64,000 nt of DNA from Amycolatopsis vastitatis (lineage in GTDB: Bacteria > Actinomycetota > Actinomycetes > Mycobacteriales > Pseudonocardiaceae), in NCBI RefSeq assembly GCF_002234595.1, contig NZ_NMUL01000034.1, forward strand, positions 1 to 64,000, given 5' to 3'. A program made the position numbers and the translations under genes. How positions within the stretch are numbered: position 1 is the stretch's first letter; every line of letters starts with the position of its first letter. The notes beneath the pieces were generated by a model, which ran no database searches, was not told where the DNA came from, and saw only the letters and a program-made list of their open reading frames with translations. Of this stretch, positions 1 through 8,938 are shown piece by piece.

Positions 1-22
1 GTTCGGGCCGGGGCGTTCCGGC

Positions 23-3000
23 TCAGGGTCTGGGCGGTTCGAGGGCGAGGACGGACGGGACGTGCGCCGGGTCGGCGGCGCGCAGCAGGCCGTAGCCGAT
101 GCCGGCCAGCCCGGCCATCAGGCCCGGTGTCTCCGCGCCCGTCGGGACGCCGCAGCGCCAGCCGTGCCGGTCGATGCTCCCGAGGACGGCGGCGCCGCGG
201 TCGGCCGCTTCGTCGTGCCCGGCCGCCAGCAGGAGGTCGAGGCTGCCGAAGTCGCCGTGGCACAGGCTGTGGTTGGCGCCGAACCCGGTGGCGAGCGCCG
301 CCGTCGTCGCGGCCGTGATCTCGGCGGAGCGCTCCGCGTCCGCGGGGCCGGGCAGCGCCAGCCGGCCGAGTCCGATGCCGACGGCACCGTGGCACCACGC
401 GGTCATGCACGTCGCCGGGTCCTCGGCCCGCAGGTCCGGCCAGTTTCCGCGGTCCGGCCGGAACTGCGCCCGCTCGTAGCCGATCGCCCGGGCGGCGGCG
501 TCGGCGAACCGCCGTCCCGCACCGAGTTCGGCGGCGGTCGCGAGGGCCCAGCCGACGCCGGCCGCGCCGTGGGCGAACCCGGTCAGCGGCCGGTCGGCCA
601 TCGGCGAGGGCCAGCCGAGCGTGCCGCCCGCCGGCAGCGCGGTGGCCAGCAGGTGGTCACCACAACGCACCACCGCGTCGACGAGACCGCTGTCCGGCCG
701 GTGGCGGTGCAACGCGGCCAGTGCGCCGATGCAGCCGGCCGCGCCACCCAGCACGTCGAGCTGCGTGTCCGCGTCGACGAGCCCGGCCACCCCGGCGGCG
801 AGCTCCAGCGCCTCGTCGAACAGCTCCGGCCGGTCCCAGAGGACCCCGAGGTGCGTGAGCAGGTAGAGCGGGCTGCCCAGCCCGGAGAACGCGCCGAGCT
901 GTCCGGTGTGGACACTCCCCCGGCGGGTCAGCCGCCGCACGGCCGACAGCCCGCCTTCGGCCAGCGTCGTGTACCGGTCTTCGCCGGTGACGTGGCCGAG
1001 GTAGGCGAGGAACAGGACGATGCCGGAGACGCCGCCGTAGAGGTCGACGTCGAGGGCGGTCAGGTCCCAGTACTGCTCCTGGAACGCGGTGAGGCCGAGC
1101 CAGTACAGGTCGTCGCCGCGCCGGACGGCGAGCTTCTCCAGCCGGTTTCCGACGGTCCGCGCCGCGGCGAGGTAGTCGGCCGCACCGGCGATGCCGGGCA
1201 CGAGCCGGCCGCCGTAGGTCGCGGGACCCGCGGTGCCGTCGCCCAGGGCGAGCGAGGTGAGCGAGCCGCGGACGATCCAGGTCTGCCAGTCGAGGTCCGC
1301 CGCCGAGAGCCGTTCGATGCGCTCGCGCGCCACCTCCATGCTCGGCCGCTCCAGGAAGCCGGGCACCCGCTCCCCCGCGCTGGTCCGGACGTCGACCGAG
1401 CCCGGGGTCGTGACGAAGATCGGCACGTCACCGCGCCAGAGGTCGGCGCGCTCGGCGGCGATCACCCGGCCGAGGTAGGGGAAGTCGTCGACCGACACCC
1501 ACAGCTTGTCGAAGAACCGGTCGCGGTCGAGGCCGTCCCGGAGCAGGTCCGGGTGGAAGCTTTCCCGCAGCAGCAGGCTGTAGATGTGGGTGGGGCGCAC
1601 GATGACCCGGATCTCGTCCGCCGCGAACCGCGCCAGCGGCCCGTCCGGGGCGAGCAGTTCCGCGCGGTTTTCCAGGATCCCGCGGTAGGTGTCGCGGAAC
1701 CCGTCGATGAGCTCGTCGGCGTAGTCGAGCACGTTGACCTCGGCATCGAGCAGGGTCGGCCGGTTGTGCCCGCCGGAGGTGGCCATGCGCTTGCGGTCGG
1801 TGCGCATCCGGTCGGTGCCCGTCTCCGCCCAGTACTGCGACGCGCGCGGCGACAGCTGGTTCTCCTGGTAGCCGAGACCGGACAGGTCGAGACCGGGCGC
1901 GCCCGTGTGACCCCAGGACCGTTGCGGCAGCAGGCCGACCCGCAGCACGGAGTCGAGCGACGCCGTCGGGCCGCCGAGCGGGATCTCCGACTGGACGGCC
2001 ATGTTGGGCTGGAACAACGACTCGAGGTCGACGACCACCGGGTGCTCCCCGGCCGCGATGAGGTTCTCGTAGTGCATGTCCGTGCCGCCGAGCCCGTACA
2101 TCAGCGCCAGGTACGCGCCCAGCCTGCGGTAGAAGCGCGCCACCTCCTCCTCGGTGTGGCACGTCGTCCGCGCGCAGAACTCGGTCCAGCCGTACTCGCC
2201 GCGGTCCAGCACGGTGAGCGTGCGCAGCCCGAGGCCGGGCACCACGGTGCCGAGCCACTCGAGGAGCTGCTGGAAGTGGACGTCCACCGCCAGGGACTTC
2301 GGCTTGTACACCAGGCGGAAGCCGCCGGAGAAGACCGCGACCAGCACGGCCCGGCCGCCGCGGTGCCGGTCCCCCAGGTTGGCCTCCACAGTGGACAGCA
2401 GGCCGGGGTCGGCCGGGGCGAACAGCTTCCGGATGTCCGCCCAGTCCGCGGTGAGCCGGCGCAGGAACTCCACGTGCACCGCCGTCTGCCGTCGCACGTG
2501 CTCGGCCAGCAGCCTGCCGAGCAGGGGGTACTCGGCGAACAACGCCTCGACGGTGGCCGGCTCGCGCAGGCGCCGCACGAAGCTGACGTAACGCGCCTGC
2601 GGCGTGTCGCCCGCCGTTTCCCCGCGCAGCCGCGCCACGTTCAGTTCGAGGGCCAGCGTCCGTTCGACCATGGTGGGCAGTGTCGGCAGCAGGTGCGCGC
2701 GCAGCAGGTCCGCCGAGCCCGCGGGGTCGAGGGGACCGCCGGCGGCGGCCAGCTCGGCCGCGGCCGCCGTCACCTCGGCGCAGGCCTGCCGCACCAGGGG
2801 TTCGGCCAAGGCGAGGAACCCGTCCGCCGCGCCGTCGCCGGGCGACGGCGGCTCCGCGAACGCGGCCACGTCCGCCAGCCAGGCCGGCCGGTCCAGCCGG
2901 GTGTGCAACGCGGTGTCGTCCTCCCCGAGGACGGCGGCGAGATCGGCTTCGGTGATCCCGTCGGCCGCCAGCCGCCGGGCCAGCCAGTCGCCGGAGTCGA

Positions 3001-3118
3001 ACGGCCGCTGCCGCCGCCACCGCGCCAGCCGCCGGGCCCCGCGTTCCGGATCCGCCGGAGCCCCGGCGGGCAGCCGCTCGGTCAGCGACAACCCGCGGTA
3101 CCACTGTTCGGTCAGCAC
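23..3118 (-). CDS. lanM: Class II lanthipeptide synthetase LanM
   Basis: Bifunctional enzyme that dehydrates Ser/Thr of a precursor peptide and then forms (methyl)lanthionine rings. The 1031 residues fit the usual LanM size of about 1000. The N-terminal two thirds is the kinase-like dehydratase domain, with the segments LVYKPKSLAVD, GGTDMHYENL and VVDLESLF. The C-terminal third is a LanC-like cyclase with GGVSGIVLFL and the three zinc ligands intact: Cys909 in AWCHG, Cys953 and His954 in SLCHGD. It starts 3 bp after the stop of the upstream gene, so the two are co-transcribed with the SARP gene. No cysteine-containing precursor gene is visible in the operon, so the substrate may lie left of the window or be encoded elsewhere. 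The family call is very secure; the product is unknown. Confidence 0.97.
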   Translation of the reverse strand: MLTEQWYRGLSLTERLPAGAPADPERGARRLARWRRQRPFDSGDWLARRLAADGITEADLAAVLGEDDTALHTRLDRPAWLADVAAFAEPPSPGDGAADGFLALAEPLVRQACAEVTAAAAELAAAGGPLDPAGSADLLRAHLLPTLPTMVERTLALELNVARLRGETAGDTPQARYVSFVRRLREPATVEALFAEYPLLGRLLAEHVRRQTAVHVEFLRRLTADWADIRKLFAPADPGLLSTVEANLGDRHRGGRAVLVAVFSGGFRLVYKPKSLAVDVHFQQLLEWLGTVVPGLGLRTLTVLDRGEYGWTEFCARTTCHTEEEVARFYRRLGAYLALMYGLGGTDMHYENLIAAGEHPVVVDLESLFQPNMAVQSEIPLGGPTASLDSVLRVGLLPQRSWGHTGAPGLDLSGLGYQENQLSPRASQYWAETGTDRMRTDRKRMATSGGHNRPTLLDAEVNVLDYADELIDGFRDTYRGILENRAELLAPDGPLARFAADEIRVIVRPTHIYSLLLRESFHPDLLRDGLDRDRFFDKLWVSVDDFPYLGRVIAAERADLWRGDVPIFVTTPGSVDVRTSAGERVPGFLERPSMEVARERIERLSAADLDWQTWIVRGSLTSLALGDGTAGPATYGGRLVPGIAGAADYLAAARTVGNRLEKLAVRRGDDLYWLGLTAFQEQYWDLTALDVDLYGGVSGIVLFLAYLGHVTGEDRYTTLAEGGLSAVRRLTRRGSVHTGQLGAFSGLGSPLYLLTHLGVLWDRPELFDEALELAAGVAGLVDADTQLDVLGGAAGCIGALAALHRHRPDSGLVDAVVRCGDHLLATALPAGGTLGWPSPMADRPLTGFAHGAAGVGWALATAAELGAGRRFADAAARAIGYERAQFRPDRGNWPDLRAEDPATCMTAWCHGAVGIGLGRLALPGPADAERSAEITAATTAALATGFGANHSLCHGDFGSLDLLLAAGHDEAADRGAAVLGSIDRHGWRCGVPTGAETPGLMAGLAGIGYGLLRAADPAHVPSVLALEPPRP

Positions 3119-3121
3119 GGC

Positions 3122-4243
3122 TCAAGCTCCTGTTCCGTCGGGGAAATCGGTGAACCTGGCCTGCCGGGTGACCGGGTCGAAGGCCAGCCAGTCGTGCGTC
3201 AGCTCGAGGTAGGCCTTCGCCACCACCGGGCGGTCCGGCTCGAACACCACCTTGACGTGCGCGAGCTTGCGCAGCAGCACGCTGAGCACGTTCGGGCCGT
3301 GCCGGTCGGACGCGGCGCGCAGGCCGGCGGGCCAGCTCTCCTGGTCGATCCGCTCGTGGTCGAACCCGATGCAGGCCAGGAGGGGGTCGCGTTTGTGCCG
3401 GGCACACAGCCCGTCCTCGACCAGCCGGTCCAGGAACGGCCGCCAGCGGGCCGCGCTGTCGTGCAGGCTGCGGCGGGCTTCCAGGTTGTACTCGATCCCG
3501 AGCCGCGGCCGCACCGACGTCCCGACGTCCAGGGCCAGGGTGGACAGCGTGGTGAAGCCGTCGAGGCCGTCGCGGACGGCGCGCAGCTGCGCGGCCGAGC
3601 CGGTCCAGCCGATCCGCTCGAGGTAGGCGGGCACGCCGCTGGCGGGCAGGCCGGCGACGCAGACCCGGACCGGGTCCGCCGGCCTGCCGAACATCACGCC
3701 GAGCGAGAGCCAGCGCGCTTCGGGCGGCAGCTCGGTGACGCAGGTGGCGATCGTGGCGAGCACGGCGGGATCGACGTCGCCGGTGCCGAGGACGGCGAGC
3801 GCGGCACCCGCGGTCGCGGCCGGGTCGGCGGACCGCGCGGCGGCCGGGTCGAGGTCGGCGAAGAACGACGGCGGGGGCAGCGCGGCCCCGGCACGCGGGC
3901 GAGGCAGGTCGAACTCGAGCCACGTCTGCGCGAACGCGGCCAGCGGAGAGTCCGGCGCGGCCCAGAGGCGGGCGAAGGCACGCAGCCGCGTCCACGTGGC
4001 CGGGCCGGCCTCACCGTCCGCGTCCGCGAGCGCGGCGGCATCGGAGCGCAGGAAGCGGATCAGGAAGTCGGCGCGAGGCTCGTCGAGGCCGAGGTGGCAC
4101 TCGACCATGCACGCGGCGGGCGGGAACGCGCCCGCCCACCGGCCGAGGCACTCCGCCGCCGTGGGCGAGAGCAGGACCGGCGCGATCCGGGGCAGGGTCA
4201 CCCGCAGGTGGTCACGCAGGGACGGAACGGCTGTCGCGGTCAT
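3122..4243 (-). CDS. Unknown protein co-encoded with LanM
   Basis: A 373-residue protein of no family I recognise. I chose the ATG at 4243 because GGAG lies 5 nt upstream; an in-frame start at 4291 has no such signal. It overlaps the 3' end of the SARP gene by 32 bp and ends 3 bp before lanM, so all three should be translationally coupled. No signal peptide or membrane helix is seen. The C-terminal half is the more distinctive, with LGIEYNLEARR, RHKRDPLLACIGFDHERID and a final VVAKAYLELTHDWL. The position between regulator and LanM argues for a role in precursor recognition, modification or immunity, but this is inference from context only. Confidence 0.85.
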   Translation of the reverse strand: MTATAVPSLRDHLRVTLPRIAPVLLSPTAAECLGRWAGAFPPAACMVECHLGLDEPRADFLIRFLRSDAAALADADGEAGPATWTRLRAFARLWAAPDSPLAAFAQTWLEFDLPRPRAGAALPPPSFFADLDPAAARSADPAATAGAALAVLGTGDVDPAVLATIATCVTELPPEARWLSLGVMFGRPADPVRVCVAGLPASGVPAYLERIGWTGSAAQLRAVRDGLDGFTTLSTLALDVGTSVRPRLGIEYNLEARRSLHDSAARWRPFLDRLVEDGLCARHKRDPLLACIGFDHERIDQESWPAGLRAASDRHGPNVLSVLLRKLAHVKVVFEPDRPVVAKAYLELTHDWLAFDPVTRQARFTDFPDGTGA

Positions 4244-6089
4244 GGTTTCTCCGTGGGTGGGGGGACCCGGCGTCCGCACCCGGGGCTTCACCCTGGAGCA
4301 GGCGGGTCGGCGGATGGTGGGCAGCCGGTCGGAACGGCTCGTCGAGGCTCGCGGCGTAGATCCTGAGCAGTCCGGAAAGGACGTACCGGCCGGCCGCGGC
4401 GGGCGCCAGGAGGTGTTCGGCGGCGAGCAGCTCCAGGACGCGGCGGGCCGCGCAGACCCCGCCGCCGAGCACCGCGGCCACCGTTTCCGCGTCCAGGCTG
4501 GGCAACCGGGCGGCCAGCCGGAACACGCGGCTCGCTTCGGGCGGGAGCCGCCGGGCGGACCACGAGAACGCCGCGCGCACGCCGGCCCGCGGATCGCCGC
4601 CGGCTTCCAGCACCTCGAGCCGGTGGTCGTGGAGCTCGCCGGCGAGGACGGCGAGGTCCTCCCCGGGACGGCCGGCGACGTGCTCGGCGGCGACCCGCAA
4701 CGCCAGCGGCAGCCGGCCGCAGTGCTCGACCAGGGCCGCGGCGGCCAGGGGCTCGGCGTCGGCCCGCTCGCCGATCAGCGTGCGCAGCAGGGTTTTCGCG
4801 TCTTCGGCGGGCAGCGGGCCGAGCCCGAGCCGGTGCGCGCCGTGGAGGGCGACCAGCCCGGGCAGCGTGTTCCGGCTCGTCACGACCACGGCACAGGACG
4901 GCGTGCCGGGCAGCAGCGGGCGGATCTGCTCGACCGTGGCCGCGTTGTCGAGGACGACCAGCAGCCGGCGGCCGGACACCGCGGTGCGGAACCGGGCGGC
5001 ACGCTCGTCGACGTCGACGGCGTGGTCCGGCACCGCGACCCCGAGCCCGGCCAGGATTCCCGCCAGCACGGCCGCCGGCGCCGGCGGCGGGCCGGGGTCG
5101 TAGCCCCGCAGGTTCACGTACAGCTGCCCGTCCGGGAACCGGTCGCGGACGGTGTGCGCCCACCGCAGGGCGAGCGCGGTCTTGCCGACGCCCGGGGCGC
5201 CCAGCACGGCGAGGATCGGCACCGCCGAGCGGGACGCGGTGAGCAGGTGCGTCAGCTCGGCCAGCTCGGCGTCGCGCCCGGTGAACCCGGCGGCCACCGC
5301 GGGCAGCTGCGCGGGCACCGAAGGCACCTCGGCACGCGCGGTCGTCCTTGCCGCCGCCTCCGGCGTGCCGGCCAGCACGACGCGGTGCGCCTGCCGGAGC
5401 GTCGCGCTCGGCTCGACCCCGAGCTGCTCGACCAGCGAACGCCGGATCCGCCGGTACACCGCGAGGGCGTCGCTCTGCCGGTTGGCGCCGTGCAGCGCCA
5501 GCATCAGCTGTGCCCACAGGCGTTCCCGCAGCGGGTGCTGCCGGACCAGCGCCTGCAGTTCGGCCACGAGCTCGGGGTAGCGCCCGAGCCGCAGGTCGAG
5601 GTCGACGCGCTGTTCGAGCACCGAAAGCCGGCGTTCGTCCAGCCGGGCCGCCTCCGCCCGGCACGCTTCGGGGCCCAGCCCGTCCAGCGCGGGCCCGCGC
5701 CAGCACGACAGTGCCTCGCGCAGGGCCGCCGCCTGCACCCGCGGGTCGTCCGGGAGCCGCCCGGCGGTCTCGACCAGGTCGTCGAACCGATCCAAGTCCC
5801 GTTCGCCGGGCAGCACCTCCAGCAGGTAGCCGGGCGGGTGGGTGAGCAGCCGGTCCGTGCGCCCGACCCGCAGCGCCTTGCGCAGCCCGGCGATGCACCC
5901 CTTCAGCAGGCGCCGCGCCGAGTCCGGCGGACGCTCGCCCCACAGGTGGTCGATCAGCCGGTCGGCCGAGACGACCGAGTTGGCGTTCACCAGCAGGACC
6001 GCGAGCAGCGCCCGCTGCTGGGGCCCCCCGAGGTTCAACCGCTCGTCGCCGTCCCACACTTCCAGCGGGCCCAGCATGCCGAACTTCAT
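4212..6089 (-). CDS. SARP-family transcriptional regulator (BTAD plus NB-ARC, no TPR)
   Basis: Cluster-situated activator of the Streptomyces antibiotic regulatory protein type, 625 residues. It has an OmpR-like winged helix starting MKFGMLGPLEVWDG, a bacterial transcriptional activation domain to about residue 250, and an NTPase domain with the P-loop GAPGVGKTA near residue 296. It stops shortly after the NTPase helical region and lacks the TPR array of full AfsR proteins. The ATG at 6089 was chosen because SARP domains begin a few residues before the GPLEV motif; the ribosome binding site is weak. It leads the operon with the unknown gene and lanM. Three octamer repeats at an 11-bp period lie 22-51 bp upstream and suggest autoregulation or control by another SARP. 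Confidence 0.94.
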   Translation of the reverse strand: MKFGMLGPLEVWDGDERLNLGGPQQRALLAVLLVNANSVVSADRLIDHLWGERPPDSARRLLKGCIAGLRKALRVGRTDRLLTHPPGYLLEVLPGERDLDRFDDLVETAGRLPDDPRVQAAALREALSCWRGPALDGLGPEACRAEAARLDERRLSVLEQRVDLDLRLGRYPELVAELQALVRQHPLRERLWAQLMLALHGANRQSDALAVYRRIRRSLVEQLGVEPSATLRQAHRVVLAGTPEAAARTTARAEVPSVPAQLPAVAAGFTGRDAELAELTHLLTASRSAVPILAVLGAPGVGKTALALRWAHTVRDRFPDGQLYVNLRGYDPGPPPAPAAVLAGILAGLGVAVPDHAVDVDERAARFRTAVSGRRLLVVLDNAATVEQIRPLLPGTPSCAVVVTSRNTLPGLVALHGAHRLGLGPLPAEDAKTLLRTLIGERADAEPLAAAALVEHCGRLPLALRVAAEHVAGRPGEDLAVLAGELHDHRLEVLEAGGDPRAGVRAAFSWSARRLPPEASRVFRLAARLPSLDAETVAAVLGGGVCAARRVLELLAAEHLLAPAAAGRYVLSGLLRIYAASLDEPFRPAAHHPPTRLLQGEAPGADAGSPHPRRNHDRDSRSVPA

Positions 6090-6110
6090 GCCGGCGACGG
6101 TCGCAAGGTC

Positions 6111-6140
6111 CGTCGACAGTTCGTCGACAATCCGTCGACA
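6111..6140 (-). promoter_or_regulatory. Triple direct repeat, 11-bp period, candidate SARP operator
   Basis: The octamer CGTCGACA occurs at 6111, 6122 and 6133, exactly 11 bp apart, directly upstream of a SARP gene. SARP proteins are known to bind short direct repeats spaced by one or two helical turns (11 or 22 bp). The reverse-strand reading is TGTCGACG. The site sits between the divergent SARP and CotH genes and could act on either. No good -10 element is placed at the classic 8-bp distance, so the direction of control is unclear. Confidence 0.7.
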
Positions 6141-6258
6141 GCACCGGCGGCACTTCGTCACCACCTTACCCGGCAATGGGTGATACACCAACGGAACCGG
6201 CTTCCGGTCGCGGGGTTTTCGACGCTTTTCCGTCGCCGAATCGGCGAAAAAACCGCCG

Positions 6259-6270
6259 TACAATGAGGCG
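6259..6270 (+). promoter_or_regulatory. Candidate -10 element for a leaderless CotH transcript
   Basis: TACAAT at 6259-6264 is a good -10 hexamer lying 6 bp before the ATG at 6271. Transcription would begin at or next to the start codon, giving a leaderless mRNA. A GAGG is present but only 2 nt from the ATG, too close for normal use. No convincing -35 hexamer is seen. Confidence 0.4.
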
Positions 6271-7923
6271 ATGAGCATCCAGGAGCAGCAGGCACTCGAT
6301 TCCCTTTACGACGTCGACAATGTCCTGACGATCAATATCGTGATGCCGGCCGCGGACTGGGAGGCGGTGCGCACCGAGCAGCCGGCGGGCGGGGTGTGCA
6401 ACTTCGACTGGGCCGGCGGCAGCCGTTACACCTGGCGGAAGGCGACGTCGGTGGAGCTGTCCGGGACGAAGTTCCCGGCGACCACGTCGTTCCCGGACGT
6501 CGGGATCAAGAAGAAGTCCTTCTGCGGCTCGATCAACAGCGGCAAGCCGTGCCTGCACATCGACTTCGGGAAGTTCCTCGACACGAACAAGGCGCCGATC
6601 CAGAAACTGATCGGGACGCGCTACCTGACGCTCAACAACTCGGTCCAGGATCTGTCCTACGTCCGCCAGCTGCTCGGCTACAAGCTGTTCGAGCTCGCCG
6701 GCCTGCCCCATTCCCGGGGCAATTTCGCCAAGGTGCTCGTGAACGGCACCCCGATCGGCGAAGGCGTGGCCGGCGTCGACAGCCCCGGCGTCTTCGTGAA
6801 CGTCGAGCCGATCATGCCCCGCTACATCGAGCGCAACTTCGGCCACACGAAGGGGAACCTGTACGAGATCGAGCACAAGGACGATTTCGTCGACGGCCGG
6901 TTCGCGTTCATCGGGGTGGAGTCGCTGTCGGCGTTCGACGACAAGGCCGACCTGCGGTTCGCCATCGACCACATCGCCGCGCACGGGCTGGCCGGCGCGA
7001 GCGAGGTCTTCGACCTCGACCAGTTCATCCGGCTCTACGCGATGGAGTTCCTCCTCAAGCACTGGGACGGCTATTCCCGGAACACCAACAACACGTACGT
7101 GTACAACGACGTGGACGCCGTCGCGAAGCCCGGCGTGAACGACATCAAGTTCAAGATGATCCCGTGGGGGCTCGACCAGACCCTGCAGCCCGCCCGGCAC
7201 TTCCGGATCGACACCGCCGGCCTGCTCGCCAAGCTCGTGCGCGACGACCCGGGCCACCGCGCGCAGCTGATCGACCGGATCCGCGGCTACCGGGACACCG
7301 TGTTCGGCCTCAAGACGCAGCAAGAGGTGCTGAAGCCGTTGCTCGACCGGATGGGCACGGTGCTGACCGGGCTCGGCGTGCCCGACGTGCCCACGCAGCT
7401 GACCACCGTGCGGAAGCAGCTCCGGCTCGCCACGTCCGCCGGCTACCTGTGCGGCGGCCTGCCGGGCCCCGACGGCGCCTACGTCCGCGACGACGTCGCC
7501 AACGAGTGCCTGCACGCCAGCGGCAGCGAGTCCCTGCCCGCGCCCGACGCCGGGAGCTTCGAGGTCGTCCACCGCCTCCGGCCGGCGAGCGTCGACGCCT
7601 CGGATCTGTGGTGCTTCGCCCCGCTCGGCACCGGGCAGTCGCTGAGCAGCAAGGCGTCCGGCCGGTTCCTGCACGCGACCACGACGACGTCGAGCCAAGG
7701 CCACGAACTGCTGTGCACGCGAGCGGCGGACGACGCCGAGCACGCCGAGGAATTCACGGTCGCGCCGCTCGACCCGCCGGACGACCCCTTCACCTACAGC
7801 GGCTACTTCACGTTGACGAGCGTCCGGACCGGCCTGGGCGCGGCCTTCGGGACGGATCCCACGCCGGGCGGAAAAGCACGGGTCCACCAGGACCCCAGCC
7901 CGTCGAAACTCTATTTCTCCTGA
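6271..7923 (+). CDS. CotH-family kinase-like protein
   Basis: A 550-residue member of the CotH family, atypical protein kinases known from spore-coat phosphorylation in Bacillus and from secreted-protein modification elsewhere. Diagnostic segments are SYVRQLLGYKLFELAGLP with the following FAKVLVNGTPIGE (ATP-binding strands), the catalytic-loop-like LLKHWDGYSRNTNNTYVYND, and the metal-binding-loop equivalent FKMIPWGLDQ. The last 130 residues look like a beta-trefoil domain, with repeated FLHATTT and YFTLTSVRTG stretches. There is no signal peptide. It diverges from the SARP-lanM operon across a 181-bp region holding the SARP-like repeats, so co-regulation with the lanthipeptide genes is possible. 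It ends in TGATCA, whose second half is the stop of the convergent gene. The substrate is unknown. Confidence 0.88.
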   Translation: MSIQEQQALDSLYDVDNVLTINIVMPAADWEAVRTEQPAGGVCNFDWAGGSRYTWRKATSVELSGTKFPATTSFPDVGIKKKSFCGSINSGKPCLHIDFGKFLDTNKAPIQKLIGTRYLTLNNSVQDLSYVRQLLGYKLFELAGLPHSRGNFAKVLVNGTPIGEGVAGVDSPGVFVNVEPIMPRYIERNFGHTKGNLYEIEHKDDFVDGRFAFIGVESLSAFDDKADLRFAIDHIAAHGLAGASEVFDLDQFIRLYAMEFLLKHWDGYSRNTNNTYVYNDVDAVAKPGVNDIKFKMIPWGLDQTLQPARHFRIDTAGLLAKLVRDDPGHRAQLIDRIRGYRDTVFGLKTQQEVLKPLLDRMGTVLTGLGVPDVPTQLTTVRKQLRLATSAGYLCGGLPGPDGAYVRDDVANECLHASGSESLPAPDAGSFEVVHRLRPASVDASDLWCFAPLGTGQSLSSKASGRFLHATTTTSSQGHELLCTRAADDAEHAEEFTVAPLDPPDDPFTYSGYFTLTSVRTGLGAAFGTDPTPGGKARVHQDPSPSKLYFS

Positions 7924-8808
7924 TCAAAGGACCGCGTAGCCGCCGGCGTCGTCGACGACGAGGATCCGCTGCTCGCCGCCGGCCGAAAACGGCGTGACAC
8001 CCTCCGGCTTCGCGGTCCGGTGGAAGGTGACATCGAGCAGTTCGACGCGGTCGCCGCCGCGGTTCCACGTGCCGAGCCGGAACGGCACGTCGCCGTCGCT
8101 GGTGGACCGTCCGAGCAGCAGCAGGAAGCCGCCGGTCCGCGCGCCGGCGGAAATGTCGCGGACACCCCGGACCACGGACGGCCCGGGAAGGCGCACGCGC
8201 ACGACGGTGGGACGGCCCAGCGACGCGGTCGTCCACCGGGCGCCACCGGCGTCGACGGGGACCTCGACCAGCGTGACCCGGCCGGCCGCGGCCGGTCCTC
8301 GGAGGCCGAACAGCAGCGAGCCCGCGTCCGCGTCCCAGGCCAGGCCCTCGACGTTCAGCCCACCCTCGTCCGGCGACAGCAGGCCGGCCGCGGCGAGCGC
8401 GGGTTCGCCCGCGAGCAGCCAGTCGCGGAACCCGTCCATCGGTTCGGCGGGCAGGTCGCCGTCGGGACGGTAGCGGACGCGGACCAGGCCGTCGCTGATC
8501 CGGTGCCCGTTCTCGACGCACAACGAGGAGGAGACGATGAGGAAGATCTCCCCGTTCCGGTCGACCCGCGTGAGCCCTTCCGGATCCCGCAGCACGCCGG
8601 AGTCCACCCCGGTCAAGCGGCGCCGGTGAATCCGTTCGACCTCGCGAAGCTCGGCGTCGAACTTCATTTCGAACAAAGCGTCCGGCTCTCTGTTGTCGAC
8701 GAAGACGAACCGCCGTTCCCCCACTCTCGCCACGCCCGAGGCGTTGAACGGGAATTTGCCGTTCCGTTCGGGAAACGGTGTCGGCTTGACCTTCTTCCGC
8801 CGCTCCAC
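7924..8808 (-). CDS. DUF3616-like protein
   Basis: A 294-residue protein resembling DUF3616 proteins, which look like beta-propellers of unknown function. Recurrent strand-like units include GLNVEGLAWDADAGSLLFGLRGP and RGVRDISAGARTGGFLLLLG. The GTG at 8808 was chosen because AGGGGAGG lies 4 nt upstream; the frame stays open far upstream, but that region has no coding character. There is no signal peptide, so it is probably cytoplasmic. It converges on the CotH-like gene with no spacer. The family call is from memory of sequence pattern. Confidence 0.75.
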   Translation of the reverse strand: MERRKKVKPTPFPERNGKFPFNASGVARVGERRFVFVDNREPDALFEMKFDAELREVERIHRRRLTGVDSGVLRDPEGLTRVDRNGEIFLIVSSSLCVENGHRISDGLVRVRYRPDGDLPAEPMDGFRDWLLAGEPALAAAGLLSPDEGGLNVEGLAWDADAGSLLFGLRGPAAAGRVTLVEVPVDAGGARWTTASLGRPTVVRVRLPGPSVVRGVRDISAGARTGGFLLLLGRSTSDGDVPFRLGTWNRGGDRVELLDVTFHRTAKPEGVTPFSAGGEQRILVVDDAGGYAVL

Positions 8809-8938
8809 GTCGCCTCCCCTGCCGCGCCGGTGACGCGCTCGCCGACGGAGGAAGTGTAAGCCGGGTCTCGGCTTCGGAAGCCGGAAAAGATGTATCACCG
8901 CGCTCTCCGGCTGCTCCGCAGACCGAGGAGGCAAAACG

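Noticed and set aside
62-4366. Very long open frame on the plus strand opposite lanM and its partner gene
   Set aside because: It is a shadow of high-GC codon bias: low-complexity Arg/Gly/Pro-rich translation, no domain, and it lies opposite well-identified genes.
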